This document shows positions 25,718 to 33,724 of a stretch of 64,000 nucleotides of DNA, in pieces. The notes beneath the pieces are model-generated. The model saw nothing but the letters and a program-made list of their open reading frames with translations, did no database searches and was not told the origin of the DNA. Origin of the DNA: Bacillus salacetis (GTDB taxonomy: Bacteria > Bacillota > Bacilli > Bacillales > Bacillaceae_B); the NCBI RefSeq assembly GCF_003581585.1, contig NZ_QXIR01000010.1, positions 60,661-124,660 of the forward strand, in the 5' to 3' direction. The position numbers were made by a program, and so were the translations under genes. Numbering within the stretch: the stretch's first letter is position 1; every line of letters begins with the position of its first letter.

Positions 25718-26261
25718 ATGAATGAATTAATAGCTATGATGAAAACGGGGACTGCAAAACAGCAGTGTGCATGGAAAACAATTGACTCCCTGGGAATTTT
25801 AAAAGATATGATAGAGTACCATCCAACGGTATGCGGAACGATACCGATTGGAATAGATACCCATGAATCGGATATAGATATTATCATGGAAGTCAATGAC
25901 TTTAAACAGTTTTGGATCAGGCTTGAAGAGCTTTACAGCCTCAAAAAGGATTTTACTCTCAAGGAGATCAGTATACGAGGAAACAGAGTAGTGAAAGCAA
26001 ATTTTTATGGAAGTGGATTTTGATTTCGAATTATTTGGCCAGATGGTCCCTGTGCGGAAACAAAATGCATGGCTGCACATGATTATTGAGCATGAAATCC
26101 AGCAGAGATATCCGAATTTGAAAGAAGAAGTAATGGATCTTAAAAATGACGGCTTGAAAACAGAACCTGCGTTTTGCTAATTACTTGGGATAGAAGGAGA
26201 CCCTTATGCTGCTCTCATAGATTTCGGGAGAAGAAACGGGTATGTGTCCTCTGGAAGATAG
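25718..26261 (+). pseudogene. DUF4269 nucleotidyltransferase-like pseudogene
   Basis: The first part (25718-26023) gives MNELIAMMKTGTAKQQCAWK, IPIGIDTHESDIDIIMEV and IRGNRVVKANFYGSGF, a typical DUF4269 start with a nucleotidyltransferase-like D-x-D. At a TTTT run near 26015-26020 one extra T shifts the frame; the next frame continues DFELFGQMVPVRKQNAWLHM and LKNDGLKTEPAF, then meets an in-frame TAA at 26178-26180 where the family continues with xLLG..GDPY. LLGIEGDPYAALIDF follows after the stop. So there are two lesions: one frameshift and one nonsense codon. A sequencing error could explain the homopolymer change but hardly both. Confidence 0.8.
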
Positions 26262-26452
26262 GACTATGGCGGGCCTGTCTTGTAAAATTGGACAGAAAGT
26301 TGCCGGTCACTGAAACTTTGCAGAAGTCATCAGGTTATAAAGACTGAGCAGGGTTCAGATTTCCTGCCTTTGGATTCTCGGAATCGTATTCAGAGGGTGA
26401 TGGAATCCCGATGAAAAGCACTTTCGGGAAAGGAACCACCCTCTGCAGCAAT

Positions 26453-26887
26453 TCATTCCTTATCAGGTGCAGGATCCTGATCTTCTGCAAATTCGTAGGC
26501 AAATCTTTGATTATTGAACGACTGCTTGGTATCCCTTAGGTCCTGGGAGTTATATTTTAGGATGTAGGAATGAACAAACACTTCTGCTCCTGTGAACAAC
26601 AGCGCAGATATAATGCTTCCCCATGCCACTTGGAGATAGCTGTCAAACAGAATCCCTCCGAATATCCAAACAATTAAATAAGTCAGAAAGAAATCTGTGA
26701 CCAGCGCGTTGCGGTTTCCTATCCGCGGCAAGAGAATTTGGTCTCCTCCAAAATAAGAAACAATCGTTAAAAGGAGGCTGAATGAAAAAATATGGGCAAG
26801 ACTCGCTTCAAAATACAAATCCAGGCTGATATAAAACACAACCATGCCGGCAGCAAACTTTATCAATAATACGGTTAGATTTCTCAC
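26453..26887 (-). CDS. YndM-like (DUF2512) membrane protein
   Basis: 144 residues with four hydrophobic segments at about 7-27, 32-50, 63-82 and 88-110, followed by a charged tail (SFNNQRFAYEFAEDQDPAPD). FGGDQILLPRIGN and ALVTDFFLTYLIVWIFG match DUF2512/YndM proteins, which are common in spore formers and of unknown role. The tail resembles that of other members. An AAGGAGCC site precedes the ATG. Confidence 0.82.
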   Translation of the reverse strand: MRNLTVLLIKFAAGMVVFYISLDLYFEASLAHIFSFSLLLTIVSYFGGDQILLPRIGNRNALVTDFFLTYLIVWIFGGILFDSYLQVAWGSIISALLFTGAEVFVHSYILKYNSQDLRDTKQSFNNQRFAYEFAEDQDPAPDKE

Positions 26888-27084
26888 TAAAATGGCTCCT
26901 TTTTTTCTATAGTTTGTGCAAATTCAGGAAGCGCATACATCACTGCAGGAGCAGTCTTTAAACGGATAACTTTTGCACATGGACCTGCACAACAGGAAAT
27001 CTTTTTCTTGAAAAAGTATTGACATTGAAGGTGGAGGCGCCATATAATACCGGAAAGCAAGAATTTTCGAACTAATCAATATTC

Positions 27085-27342
27085 CATATCAAGCATTGAT
27101 GGGAACCCAGTAGTCCTTTTTCTCCCTGTCTTAGAGAGCTGATGGGTGTGCAAATCAGCCAAAGATAAAGGATGAATTACAATCCCGGAGCTTCTTTCTC
27201 GTAGTAAGGCGCTGCTTTATGAAGGGAAGGACGGTCAATCGATCGTTAACAATGTAAAGTGGTGAAGATGTTTCTTCACAACATGGGTGGTACCGCGATG
27301 ATTCGTCCCTGCTGATTATACTATCAGTGGGGGCTTTTTTAT
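27085..27342 (+). promoter_or_regulatory. T-box riboswitch 1 of tandem pair, probable Tyr
   Basis: T-box GGGTGGTACCGCGATGATTC at about 27287-27306 with terminator CCCTGCTGAT..ATCAGTGGGGG and T run. Stem I contains AGAGAGCTGATGG / CAAATCAGCC, and GATGAATTACAATCCCGGAGC holds a UAC (Tyr) candidate specifier; UUA (Leu) in another register is less fitting for aroA. Confidence 0.85.
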
Positions 27343-27374
27343 TTGAGGGTACACTTTATGGAACAACTAAATAT

Positions 27375-27622
27375 AAGGCAATGAAAGGATCACAGTAGTG
27401 CTTTATCTCCCTGTCCAGAGAACTGATGGCGGTGCAAATCAGTCATAGATAAGCATGAATTACAATCCCGGAGCTTCTTTTCCTTAATAAAGCGGACTGC
27501 TATAAGAAGGAAAAGACGGTCAATGGCCGTTATCAATTTAAAGTGGCGGACTATTTGTCCGCAATGAGGGTGGTACCGCGAGTCATTCGTCCCTGTCGTT
27601 TAATCGGCAGGGCTTTTTAATT
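27375..27622 (+). promoter_or_regulatory. T-box riboswitch 2 of tandem pair, probable Tyr
   Basis: T-box GGGTGGTACCGCGAGTCATT at about 27569-27588 with terminator CCCTGTCGTTTA / ATCGGCAGGG and T run. The specifier region CATGAATTACAATCCCGGAGC is almost identical to T-box 1, so both probably read tRNA-Tyr. Two full leaders in series should give tighter control of aroA. Confidence 0.85.
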
Positions 27623-27628
27623 ACTCAA

Positions 27629-27737
27629 GGCTCTTTTTGTAACCTTTGTTGCTATTCAATTTAAATTTCAAATAATATCCTGGTAAATCGTCGAAAAACC
27701 CCTGTAAACAGGAAAGAAAAGAGCTTTATTCAAAAAC
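27629..27737 (+). repeat. truncated MITE between T-box 2 and aroA
   Basis: Starts with the intact left end GGCTCTTTTTGTAACCTTTG and continues through ATATCCTGGTAAATCGTCG and AACAGGAAAGAAAAGAGC, but lacks the right end. It lies wholly in the leader transcript downstream of the second terminator. Confidence 0.75.
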
Positions 27738-27755
27738 AAATTGGAGGAATGAAAA

Positions 27756-28835
27756 ATGAGTGTTACAAAAGCAGGAATCAAGGAATTGCGTCACAAAATC
27801 GATGATATCAACCTTCAGCTTCTGGAATTATTGAATGAACGGGCGGAGATCGTCAAAGAAATCGGCCGGAACAAAAAGGCAGGTGTCAACCGCTTCGATC
27901 CGGTAAGGGAGCGTGAATCACTGGATATGCTGCTTAAACATCACAATGGACCATTTGAATCCTCCACAATCGTTCATATCTTCAAAGAAATCTTTAAGGC
28001 GAGCCTTGAACTTCAGGAAGATGACCACCGTAAAGCACTGTTGGTTTCGCGTAAAGATCATCCTGAGGACACTGTCATCAATATTAATGGGACGGTGATC
28101 GGCAGTGGCGTTCAGAATTTCATCATGGGTCCTTGCGCAGTGGAAAGCTATGAACAAGTCAAAGCTGTGGCGAAAGCGATGAAAGACCAGGGACTGACCT
28201 TAATACGGGGAGGGGCATTCAAGCCGCGTACATCTCCTTATGATTTCCAGGGCCTTGGTCTGGAGGGCCTGAAAATTTTACGAAAGGCCGCAGACGAAGA
28301 AGGGCTTTCTGTGGTCAGTGAGATCCTCTCTCCAGAAGACGTGGAAAAAGCATTGGATTACGTAGATGTTATACAAATCGGAGCCAGGAACATGCAGAAT
28401 TTTGAACTCCTAAAAGCTGCCGGAAGGGTCAATAAGCCGGTATTACTGAAACGTGGATTATCTGCTACGATAGAGGAATTCATTCATGCTGCTGAATACA
28501 TCTATTCGGAAGGAAACAAAGCCATCATCCTTTGCGAACGGGGTATCCGGACATACGAAAAAGCAACACGGAACACCCTGGACATTTCCGCAGTACCCAT
28601 TCTGAAAAAAGAAACACATTTACCAGTAGTGGTCGATGTGACACATTCAACAGGGAGAAAAGACTTGTTACTGCCGGCAGCAAAAGCTGCATTGGCAATT
28701 GGGGCGGATGCCGTCATGGCTGAAGTGCACCCGGACCCAGCGGTGGCACTCTCTGATTCCGCCCAGCAGATGAATATTGGGGAATTCAATGAATTCATGG
28801 AAAAGATGATCGAATTCAAAGGCAGGCTGGCATAA
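27756..28835 (+). CDS. aroA: bifunctional chorismate mutase / DAHP synthase
   Basis: 359 residues. Residues 1-85 are an AroQ-type chorismate mutase domain ([20 protein letters not shown]). From about 105 the DAHP synthase barrel follows with [40 protein letters not shown] and [13 protein letters not shown]. This N-terminal mutase fusion is the Bacillus AroA (AroG) type: it condenses PEP and erythrose-4-phosphate, with feedback by chorismate/prephenate via the mutase domain. TTGGAGG precedes the ATG. Two tandem T-boxes and a truncated MITE lie in its leader; a terminator follows. Confidence 0.95.
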   Translation: MSVTKAGIKELRHKIDDINLQLLELLNERAEIVKEIGRNKKAGVNRFDPVRERESLDMLLKHHNGPFESSTIVHIFKEIFKASLELQEDDHRKALLVSRKDHPEDTVININGTVIGSGVQNFIMGPCAVESYEQVKAVAKAMKDQGLTLIRGGAFKPRTSPYDFQGLGLEGLKILRKAADEEGLSVVSEILSPEDVEKALDYVDVIQIGARNMQNFELLKAAGRVNKPVLLKRGLSATIEEFIHAAEYIYSEGNKAIILCERGIRTYEKATRNTLDISAVPILKKETHLPVVVDVTHSTGRKDLLLPAAKAALAIGADAVMAEVHPDPAVALSDSAQQMNIGEFNEFMEKMIEFKGRLA

Positions 28836-28879
28836 AAAAGTCCGGGGGTATGGCAGCTTCAAGCCTTCCCCGGATTATT
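28836..28879. terminator. terminator hairpin between convergent genes
   Basis: AGTCCGGGG and CCCCGGATT arms with A/T runs. Confidence 0.65.
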
Positions 28880-28884
28880 GCTTC

Positions 28885-29892
28885 TTATTTAATCAGCTTA
28901 TTTCGGTCTTCCATGCCGGGAGGCTGCTCAAGCCATCCGTTTTTCGCCATGATTTTTCCGCCGTCCTGGCCGTACGTAAGGATATCTTTTGCTTTTTCCA
29001 CCAACGCAAGTGGCAGGTCGCTTCTTAAACTGAATGCAGTCCCGATGGCATTGCTTCCAAGTCCGAAGTTACAAAATAGGCTGGTACAATACATCATCAG
29101 CTTATCGGAAAACGGAGCAACCTTAGAGTTGGTTGCCTTTGCTCCCCATGTGGATGGCGGCTGGATGTCACTTTGAATCAATAACTGTGAGAAATCGCTG
29201 ATTATTTTTTTTGATAACTCCTTGCCTTTCACAAAGTATTTCTTGACTTCAGGCTCATTGGCGGCCTGTGCAAAGCCGGTCATCAGCTGCATACCGAAAA
29301 CATTTGTTTCAATTGCAAAATGTAAAAAAGAAACCTCCACTGTATTCAATGCCCTTTTCTCAGAAAATAAATTGAATCCGGACATGTAATTCGGGCTTTC
29401 AGCAAACTCCACTTTTGTCGGCATCGTAACAGACGGTGCACTTGGCAGAACATCTCTCTGCTGCAGGTAGTCTACACATTTATCATAGACGCTTTGTGTA
29501 AAGCCTGCCAGCTCCTTGTAAAAGAGGATGATATCTTTTCGATAAGACATGCTGAGGTGCAATGTGTGCAGTCCCATACTGATCGATTTGAGCAAACGGA
29601 GGAACATGATATCAAAATGATTATCGAATAGTTTGGGAACTCCTGTATACACATCTTCTTCAGTGAAACCAACTGGGATTACTGCTCCTTCGTCCTTTAA
29701 GATACCCTTAATCCGCTCTAAATAGCCTTTGACTTTTGTATGGGTGTCCTGAAGAATTACCTTTGCATCCTCATCATCTGCGGCTACTATGAGATATTCA
29801 AGTATTCTCAGTATCATCGTTTTCTGCTGGTAAGTCATCCATAGGGTTGCCAGTTCTGCAGAACTTATAGCTTTGCCCTGAGTCATTTGCAT
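28885..29892 (-). CDS. DUF3231 family protein (duplicated ferritin-like helical domain)
   Basis: 335 residues, two repeats of about 165 residues. Each repeat begins with a helix carrying 'sxAElxxLWxxY' (SSAELATLWMTYQQ at 8-21; a diverged equivalent LNTVEVSFLHFAIE near 185). The family is specific to Bacillales spore formers; members are predicted ferritin-like bundles with unknown function, and some are spore-associated. The ATG has GGATG upstream. Single gene. Confidence 0.82.
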   Translation of the reverse strand: MQMTQGKAISSAELATLWMTYQQKTMILRILEYLIVAADDEDAKVILQDTHTKVKGYLERIKGILKDEGAVIPVGFTEEDVYTGVPKLFDNHFDIMFLRLLKSISMGLHTLHLSMSYRKDIILFYKELAGFTQSVYDKCVDYLQQRDVLPSAPSVTMPTKVEFAESPNYMSGFNLFSEKRALNTVEVSFLHFAIETNVFGMQLMTGFAQAANEPEVKKYFVKGKELSKKIISDFSQLLIQSDIQPPSTWGAKATNSKVAPFSDKLMMYCTSLFCNFGLGSNAIGTAFSLRSDLPLALVEKAKDILTYGQDGGKIMAKNGWLEQPPGMEDRNKLIK

Positions 29893-30099
29893 CCATCCTT
29901 TTTGTAATCGTGCATTTTATAGTGCTTCCCCTTTACATTTTGTCATTAAAGGCATATCTATACCTTTTAAAGAAAAAAGGGACTCGGGTAATTTTGAATT
30001 CGGAAGTTTGCTGAACTGGTGACCACTTTCTTACTGAAAAATGGTAAACTATACATATATCTTCTATTAAAGTCATTGTGGATAAAAGGAAGGGAAACT

Positions 30100-31287
30100 A
30101 TGTCTATTGATACAGAAATTGAAATCGAGCAGAACATCACCCGGCTCCATTTGAATGGAAAAGAATTCATCTTGATCGGAACGGCCCATGTTTCAAAGAA
30201 AAGTGCAGAACAGGTGAAGGAAGTCATCGAAAGAGAACAGCCGGATGCTGTGTGTGTGGAATTGGATGAACCCCGTTATCAGTCGGTGATGGAGGGAAAC
30301 AAGTGGAAGGAAATGGATATATTCAAGGTCATTAAGGAAGGGAAGGCATCATTGTTGTTAATGAACCTTACCATCTCATCATTCCAAAAAAGGATGGCCA
30401 AGCAGTTTGGCATAAATGCCGGCCAGGAAATGATCCAGGGAATCCAATCAGCAAAAGAAGCAGGCGCTGATCTTGTGCTGGCTGACCGGAATATTCAAAT
30501 CACCTTTGCCCGGATTTGGAATCAGGTAGGATTCATTGGAAAAGCAAAGTTAATGATGCAGATCATTTACAGCATTTTCAGTAATGAAACCATCTCTGAA
30601 GAAGAACTGGAGCGGATAAAATCACAGGATATGCTTGATGCGATGCTGAATGATTTCACAGAGCATTTCCCGCGACTTAAGAAACCATTGATTGATGAAC
30701 GTGATCAATACTTATCACAAAAAATAAAAGATGCGCCAGGAAAAAAAATAGTTGCGGTTTTAGGCGCGGCCCACGTACCAGGCATTAAAGAGGAGATTTA
30801 CAAAGAGCACGACCTTGCCCGTTTGAATCAGCGTCCTCCAAAGTCAAAAGCGCCAAAGATCATTGGCTGGGCGATACCTGTACTGATCCTCGCTGTCATT
30901 GCTTATACGTTTATCAGCAATCCTACAGCCGGATGGCAGCAAACCATCAGCTGGGTACTCTGGAATGGGTCATTTTCTGCTTTAGGGGCAGCCATCGGCC
31001 TCGGCCACCCGCTGGCTATAGTTACAGCATTTGTGGCTGCACCGATTACATCCTTGAACCCGCTCCTTGCCGCCGGATGGTTTGCCGGATTTGTACAAGC
31101 ATACTTCCGCAGGCCGAGTGTAAAAGACTTTGAAACCCTTCCGGAAGATGTTCTTAGTGTTAAAGGATTTTGGAACAACAAGGTAACCAGGGTGCTTTTG
31201 ATTGTCGTTCTGGCCAATCTCGGAAGCACTGTCGGCACCTTGATTGGCGGGGCAGATGTAATAAGGTTATTTCTGGAAAACTTGTAG
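30100..31287 (+). CDS. TraB/PrgY-family membrane protein
   Basis: 395 residues from ATG 30100 with AAAGGAAGGG upstream. The soluble domain (about 1-245) shows the TraB/GumN motifs: LIGTAHVSKKSAEQV near the start, VELDEPRY, and VAVLGAAHVPGIKEEI. The C-terminal part has about five membrane spans (about 255-395). In Enterococcus PrgY/TraB reduces endogenous pheromone activity; in other bacteria and archaea the function is unknown. The Tiki-like fold suggests a metal-dependent peptidase. Terminator follows. Confidence 0.88.
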   Translation: MSIDTEIEIEQNITRLHLNGKEFILIGTAHVSKKSAEQVKEVIEREQPDAVCVELDEPRYQSVMEGNKWKEMDIFKVIKEGKASLLLMNLTISSFQKRMAKQFGINAGQEMIQGIQSAKEAGADLVLADRNIQITFARIWNQVGFIGKAKLMMQIIYSIFSNETISEEELERIKSQDMLDAMLNDFTEHFPRLKKPLIDERDQYLSQKIKDAPGKKIVAVLGAAHVPGIKEEIYKEHDLARLNQRPPKSKAPKIIGWAIPVLILAVIAYTFISNPTAGWQQTISWVLWNGSFSALGAAIGLGHPLAIVTAFVAAPITSLNPLLAAGWFAGFVQAYFRRPSVKDFETLPEDVLSVKGFWNNKVTRVLLIVVLANLGSTVGTLIGGADVIRLFLENL

Positions 31288-31316
31288 AGAGGGGTATGAA
31301 ACCCTCTCTTGTTCTA
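31284..31316 (+). terminator. Rho-independent terminator
   Basis: AGAGAGGG and CCCTCTCT arms then TTGTTCT after the TraB-like gene. Confidence 0.7.
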
Positions 31317-31337
31317 TATAAAGGGGCTTTTATGAAA

Positions 31338-31531
31338 GTCTCTTTTCGTAGACTTTGTTGCAATTCAATATAAATTTCAACTAATATCCTGGTAAATCGA
31401 TGTAAAAATCCAGGGTAAGCAGGAAAGAAAAGAGCTGCTCGTTCTCTTGTCGAGAGTAAAACCTTTAAATACAGGGGAAAAATCCGGCACCTGGGATTTT
31501 TCCAAAAGCAACAATATATACGAAAACAGCC
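31338..31531 (+). repeat. MITE copy, near full length
   Basis: Left end TCTCTTTTCGTAGACTTTGT, inner AATATCCTGGTAAATCGATG and ACAGGGGAAAAATCCGGCAC, right end GCAACAATATATACGAAAAC AGCC. About 194 bp, close to the intact copy at 34092. Confidence 0.85.
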
Positions 31532-31613
31532 TTATGATAAGAAGCACTTTCCAGGGTTTAATAACCCAAAATGACCTATAGAAACTCGCAGAAGCAGATG
31601 GGGGAATACAATC

Positions 31614-32180
31614 TTGAAATTCATACTGATATTCGGGCCGCAGGCAGTCGGCAAAATGACGGTCGGCCAATCACTGGCTAAACAAACCGGAATGAAATTA
31701 CTGCATAACCACATGACGATCGATCTCTTGCAGCCATTGTTCGATTTCACTCCGGAAATGTGGAGGCTTACCCATCACTTTCGAGAAGAGATTTTCAAAT
31801 CTTTTGCAAAAACAGGACAGAAAGGATTGATTACCACCTTTGTCTGGGCTTTTAATATGAAGGAAGACTGGGCATTTGTTGAAAAAATGTGTTCGATTTT
31901 CAACGCGGAGGGAGCAGACATTTACTTTGTGGAACTAGAAGCCGATTTAAATGAACGATTAAGGAGAAATCTGACCCCTAACCGGCTGGACCACAAACCA
32001 ACCAAACGAAATGTCCAACAGTCTGAAGCCCATCTTCTAGGCACCATGGAGACAATGAGGTTGAACTCCTTTGAGAATGAAATCAAAACGGAGAACTACT
32101 TACGGATAAACAATACAAATTTGAGCGCTGATGAAACTGCACGAAGAATAATTGATGAATTTAAACTTTTGGAAGAATAA
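31614..32180 (+). CDS. P-loop kinase-like protein (shikimate-kinase-like AAA)
   Basis: 188 residues from TTG 31614. LIFGPQAVGKMTVGQSLA is the Walker A loop (G-x4-GK-M/T) at residues 5-22. KLLHNHMTIDLLQPLF and VELEADLNERLRRNLTPNR follow, as in small P-loop kinase-like proteins annotated as shikimate kinase or AAA proteins in Bacillus. The acceptor is unknown; real AroK is a different subgroup. GATGGGGGA lies about eight bases before the start. The next gene begins 19 bp later and is probably co-transcribed. Confidence 0.8.
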   Translation: MKFILIFGPQAVGKMTVGQSLAKQTGMKLLHNHMTIDLLQPLFDFTPEMWRLTHHFREEIFKSFAKTGQKGLITTFVWAFNMKEDWAFVEKMCSIFNAEGADIYFVELEADLNERLRRNLTPNRLDHKPTKRNVQQSEAHLLGTMETMRLNSFENEIKTENYLRINNTNLSADETARRIIDEFKLLEE

Positions 32181-32199
32181 ATAGTGGTAGAGGAGAGGA

Positions 32200-33042
32200 T
32201 TGGGATGTGCGGGATTCAATTCAAAGCATGAAAAAAGGGACCTTAAGCTGCCTAAGGGCCGCAAACAGATAAAAGAGGAAATCGAAAGAGATCTGTTACA
32301 TGACAGAAATGTAACCGGCTTATTCTATGGAGGCTCGATCGGAACAGGGAGCACTGACTTATACTCCGATATCGACCTGCGGATTGTTGTGAAGAGTGAA
32401 GTGTTCGAACTATACCGGTCTAATAAAAAGAATAGAGCGCATAACTGGGGGGAAGTTATTTTTTATGAAGATTCCCCTGTCTCCTCCCACAGTGTGGCCC
32501 ATTTCAAGGAGTTCATTAAAGTCGATTCTTTCTATTACACACAGAAGGATCTGAAACCTTCAGTTTGGCTGAAAGAAATTGAAATCATCCACGATGAGGA
32601 TCATTTTTTGCATGAGCTACAGAGAAAGTCCAATGAGCTTCAATATGCGTCAAGCATTGATGAGTTTGAAATTTGGAGAAGCAAGTTCTTCGCGCATTCC
32701 CATGAGGTATACCGAGGAATGAAAAGAGGAGAATTTCTTTACGCCATGAGCTCGATAGATTCACTTCGATTTATCCTGACAAGCGGGTGGTTCATGGAAA
32801 GCGGGAAGCAGCCTAATAATCCAGGTTACTGGGCAAAACTCGGTGGGAGCAGAAGCAGGCTGGAGGCTTGGCAGGAAGTGTTCCTGGAAAAAACTCATTG
32901 CAGCCCTGAGGAGGAATCAATCAGAAAATCACTTTGCATCCTTATAGAAGAGTTTAAAAGAATCCACCACGTACTTTGCAAAAAATTCGGCATTGAAGAA
33001 AACAAGGAACAGATTGCCGCGATCTTTAATCTGATACTATAA
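32200..33042 (+). CDS. nucleotidyltransferase domain protein
   Basis: 280 residues from TTG 32200, with AGAGGAGAGG upstream. LFYGGSIGTGSTDLYSDIDL at about 44-63 is the polymerase-beta superfamily motif (G-G/S then D-x-D), and a further acidic residue at VIFYED. The C-terminal half is helical (about 150-280), like streptomycin/lincosamide adenylyltransferase-type proteins. Substrate unknown; antibiotic nucleotidylation is one possibility but no specific resistance family is recognised. Confidence 0.8.
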   Translation: MGCAGFNSKHEKRDLKLPKGRKQIKEEIERDLLHDRNVTGLFYGGSIGTGSTDLYSDIDLRIVVKSEVFELYRSNKKNRAHNWGEVIFYEDSPVSSHSVAHFKEFIKVDSFYYTQKDLKPSVWLKEIEIIHDEDHFLHELQRKSNELQYASSIDEFEIWRSKFFAHSHEVYRGMKRGEFLYAMSSIDSLRFILTSGWFMESGKQPNNPGYWAKLGGSRSRLEAWQEVFLEKTHCSPEEESIRKSLCILIEEFKRIHHVLCKKFGIEENKEQIAAIFNLIL

Positions 33043-33046
33043 AGGA

Positions 33047-33078
33047 AGAGGCAGGGAACCCCCTGGCCTCTTTTTAAT
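33047..33078 (+). terminator. Rho-independent terminator
   Basis: AGAGGCAGGG and CCCTGGCCTCT arms then TTTTT. Confidence 0.8.
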
Positions 33079-33079
33079 A

Positions 33080-33251
33080 GGATCTACTCGTAAACTTCCT
33101 TGCAGTTTAATCCTAATGCCAAATAACATCCTGGTAAATCATCGCAAAAACCTGTTGAAGAGTCGTTTTTTTTTAGAGTGGAACCTTTGAATACAAGCGG
33201 GAAATCCTGCAGCTGGGATTTTCCGAAAGCAACAATATGTGCGAAGACAGC
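33080..33251 (+). repeat. MITE copy abutting the osmC-like gene
   Basis: Left end GGATCTACTCGTAAACTTCC, inner AACATCCTGGTAAATCATCG and GAACCTTTGAATACAAGCGG, right end GCAACAATATGTGCGAAGAC AGC. The right end stops two bases before the stop codon of the osmC-like gene on the other strand. Confidence 0.8.
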
Positions 33252-33253
33252 TA

Positions 33254-33724
33254 TTAATATTCTTCAATTTCCCACGTGTGATCAAAATCAATCGCCCCTT
33301 TGAGGGTCTGGGCTACAGGGCATCCTCTCTCAAACACAGAAAGGGCACGTTCAGCCGCAGCTTTTTTACCCTGGGGAACTTTTAAGTTATAACGGCAATT
33401 AATTTTGGTGATTTTTAAAACACCCTCCGGTGCTTCGATAACTCCTTGGATGTTGGCAGACACCAAATCGGGTGAAGTCGGAATTTTACGCGCCTCCAGC
33501 GCGCCTGAAAGGGTACCGACCAGTCAGCCGCCTGCAGCAGCCACAATATGGTCAAGTGTCGATGGATACTCAACTTCAGGTTCGACACCATAAAATTTCT
33601 TGACTCCTCCATGTACACCGAACATAACAGGATCTTCAAATTTGCCGATATATGCTTCCCTGATCTTGTTTGGTGTGTCCTTTTGAATGATCGTGATTTC
33701 AGTCAATTCTTCTGGATTACCCAT
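33254..33724 (-). CDS. OsmC-like redox protein with in-frame UGA (probable selenoprotein)
   Basis: 156 codons if the UGA at 33524-33526 is read through. Up to it the protein reads from MGNPEELTEITIIQK to EYPSTLDHIVAAAGG; after it LVGTLSGALEARKI and on to ERGCPVAQTL and a normal end. In OsmC/Ohr proteins the residue after AAxGG is the first redox Cys and the second Cys is in CPV, so the UGA replaces the peroxidatic/thiol-active Cys exactly. Both halves are well conserved and free of other lesions. A hairpin fitting bacterial SECIS rules follows the UGA. OsmC-like selenoproteins are known. AAGGCGGTGG precedes ATG 33724. Role inferred: hydroperoxide or thiol detoxification. Simple pseudogenisation by UGC to UGA is the alternative. 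Confidence 0.8.
33489..33503 (-). promoter_or_regulatory. candidate bacterial SECIS hairpin in osmC-like mRNA
   Basis: On the minus strand CGCGC-UGGAG-GCGCG: five perfect pairs (plus one G-U below), loop UGGAG, starting 25 nt after the UGA. The loop has G as second base as bSECIS elements require. Confidence 0.65.

Noticed and set aside
26262..26452. Possible continuation of the DUF4269 gene or a small gene
   Set aside because: Frames are broken by stops; only a CAGAGGGTG / CACCCTCTG inverted pair that may terminate the yndM-like gene was seen.
32200..32230. In-frame TGA near the start of the nucleotidyltransferase gene (GCATGAAAAAAG) as another Sec codon
   Set aside because: It lies in a different frame from the gene; the gene reads through from TTG 32200 without any stop.
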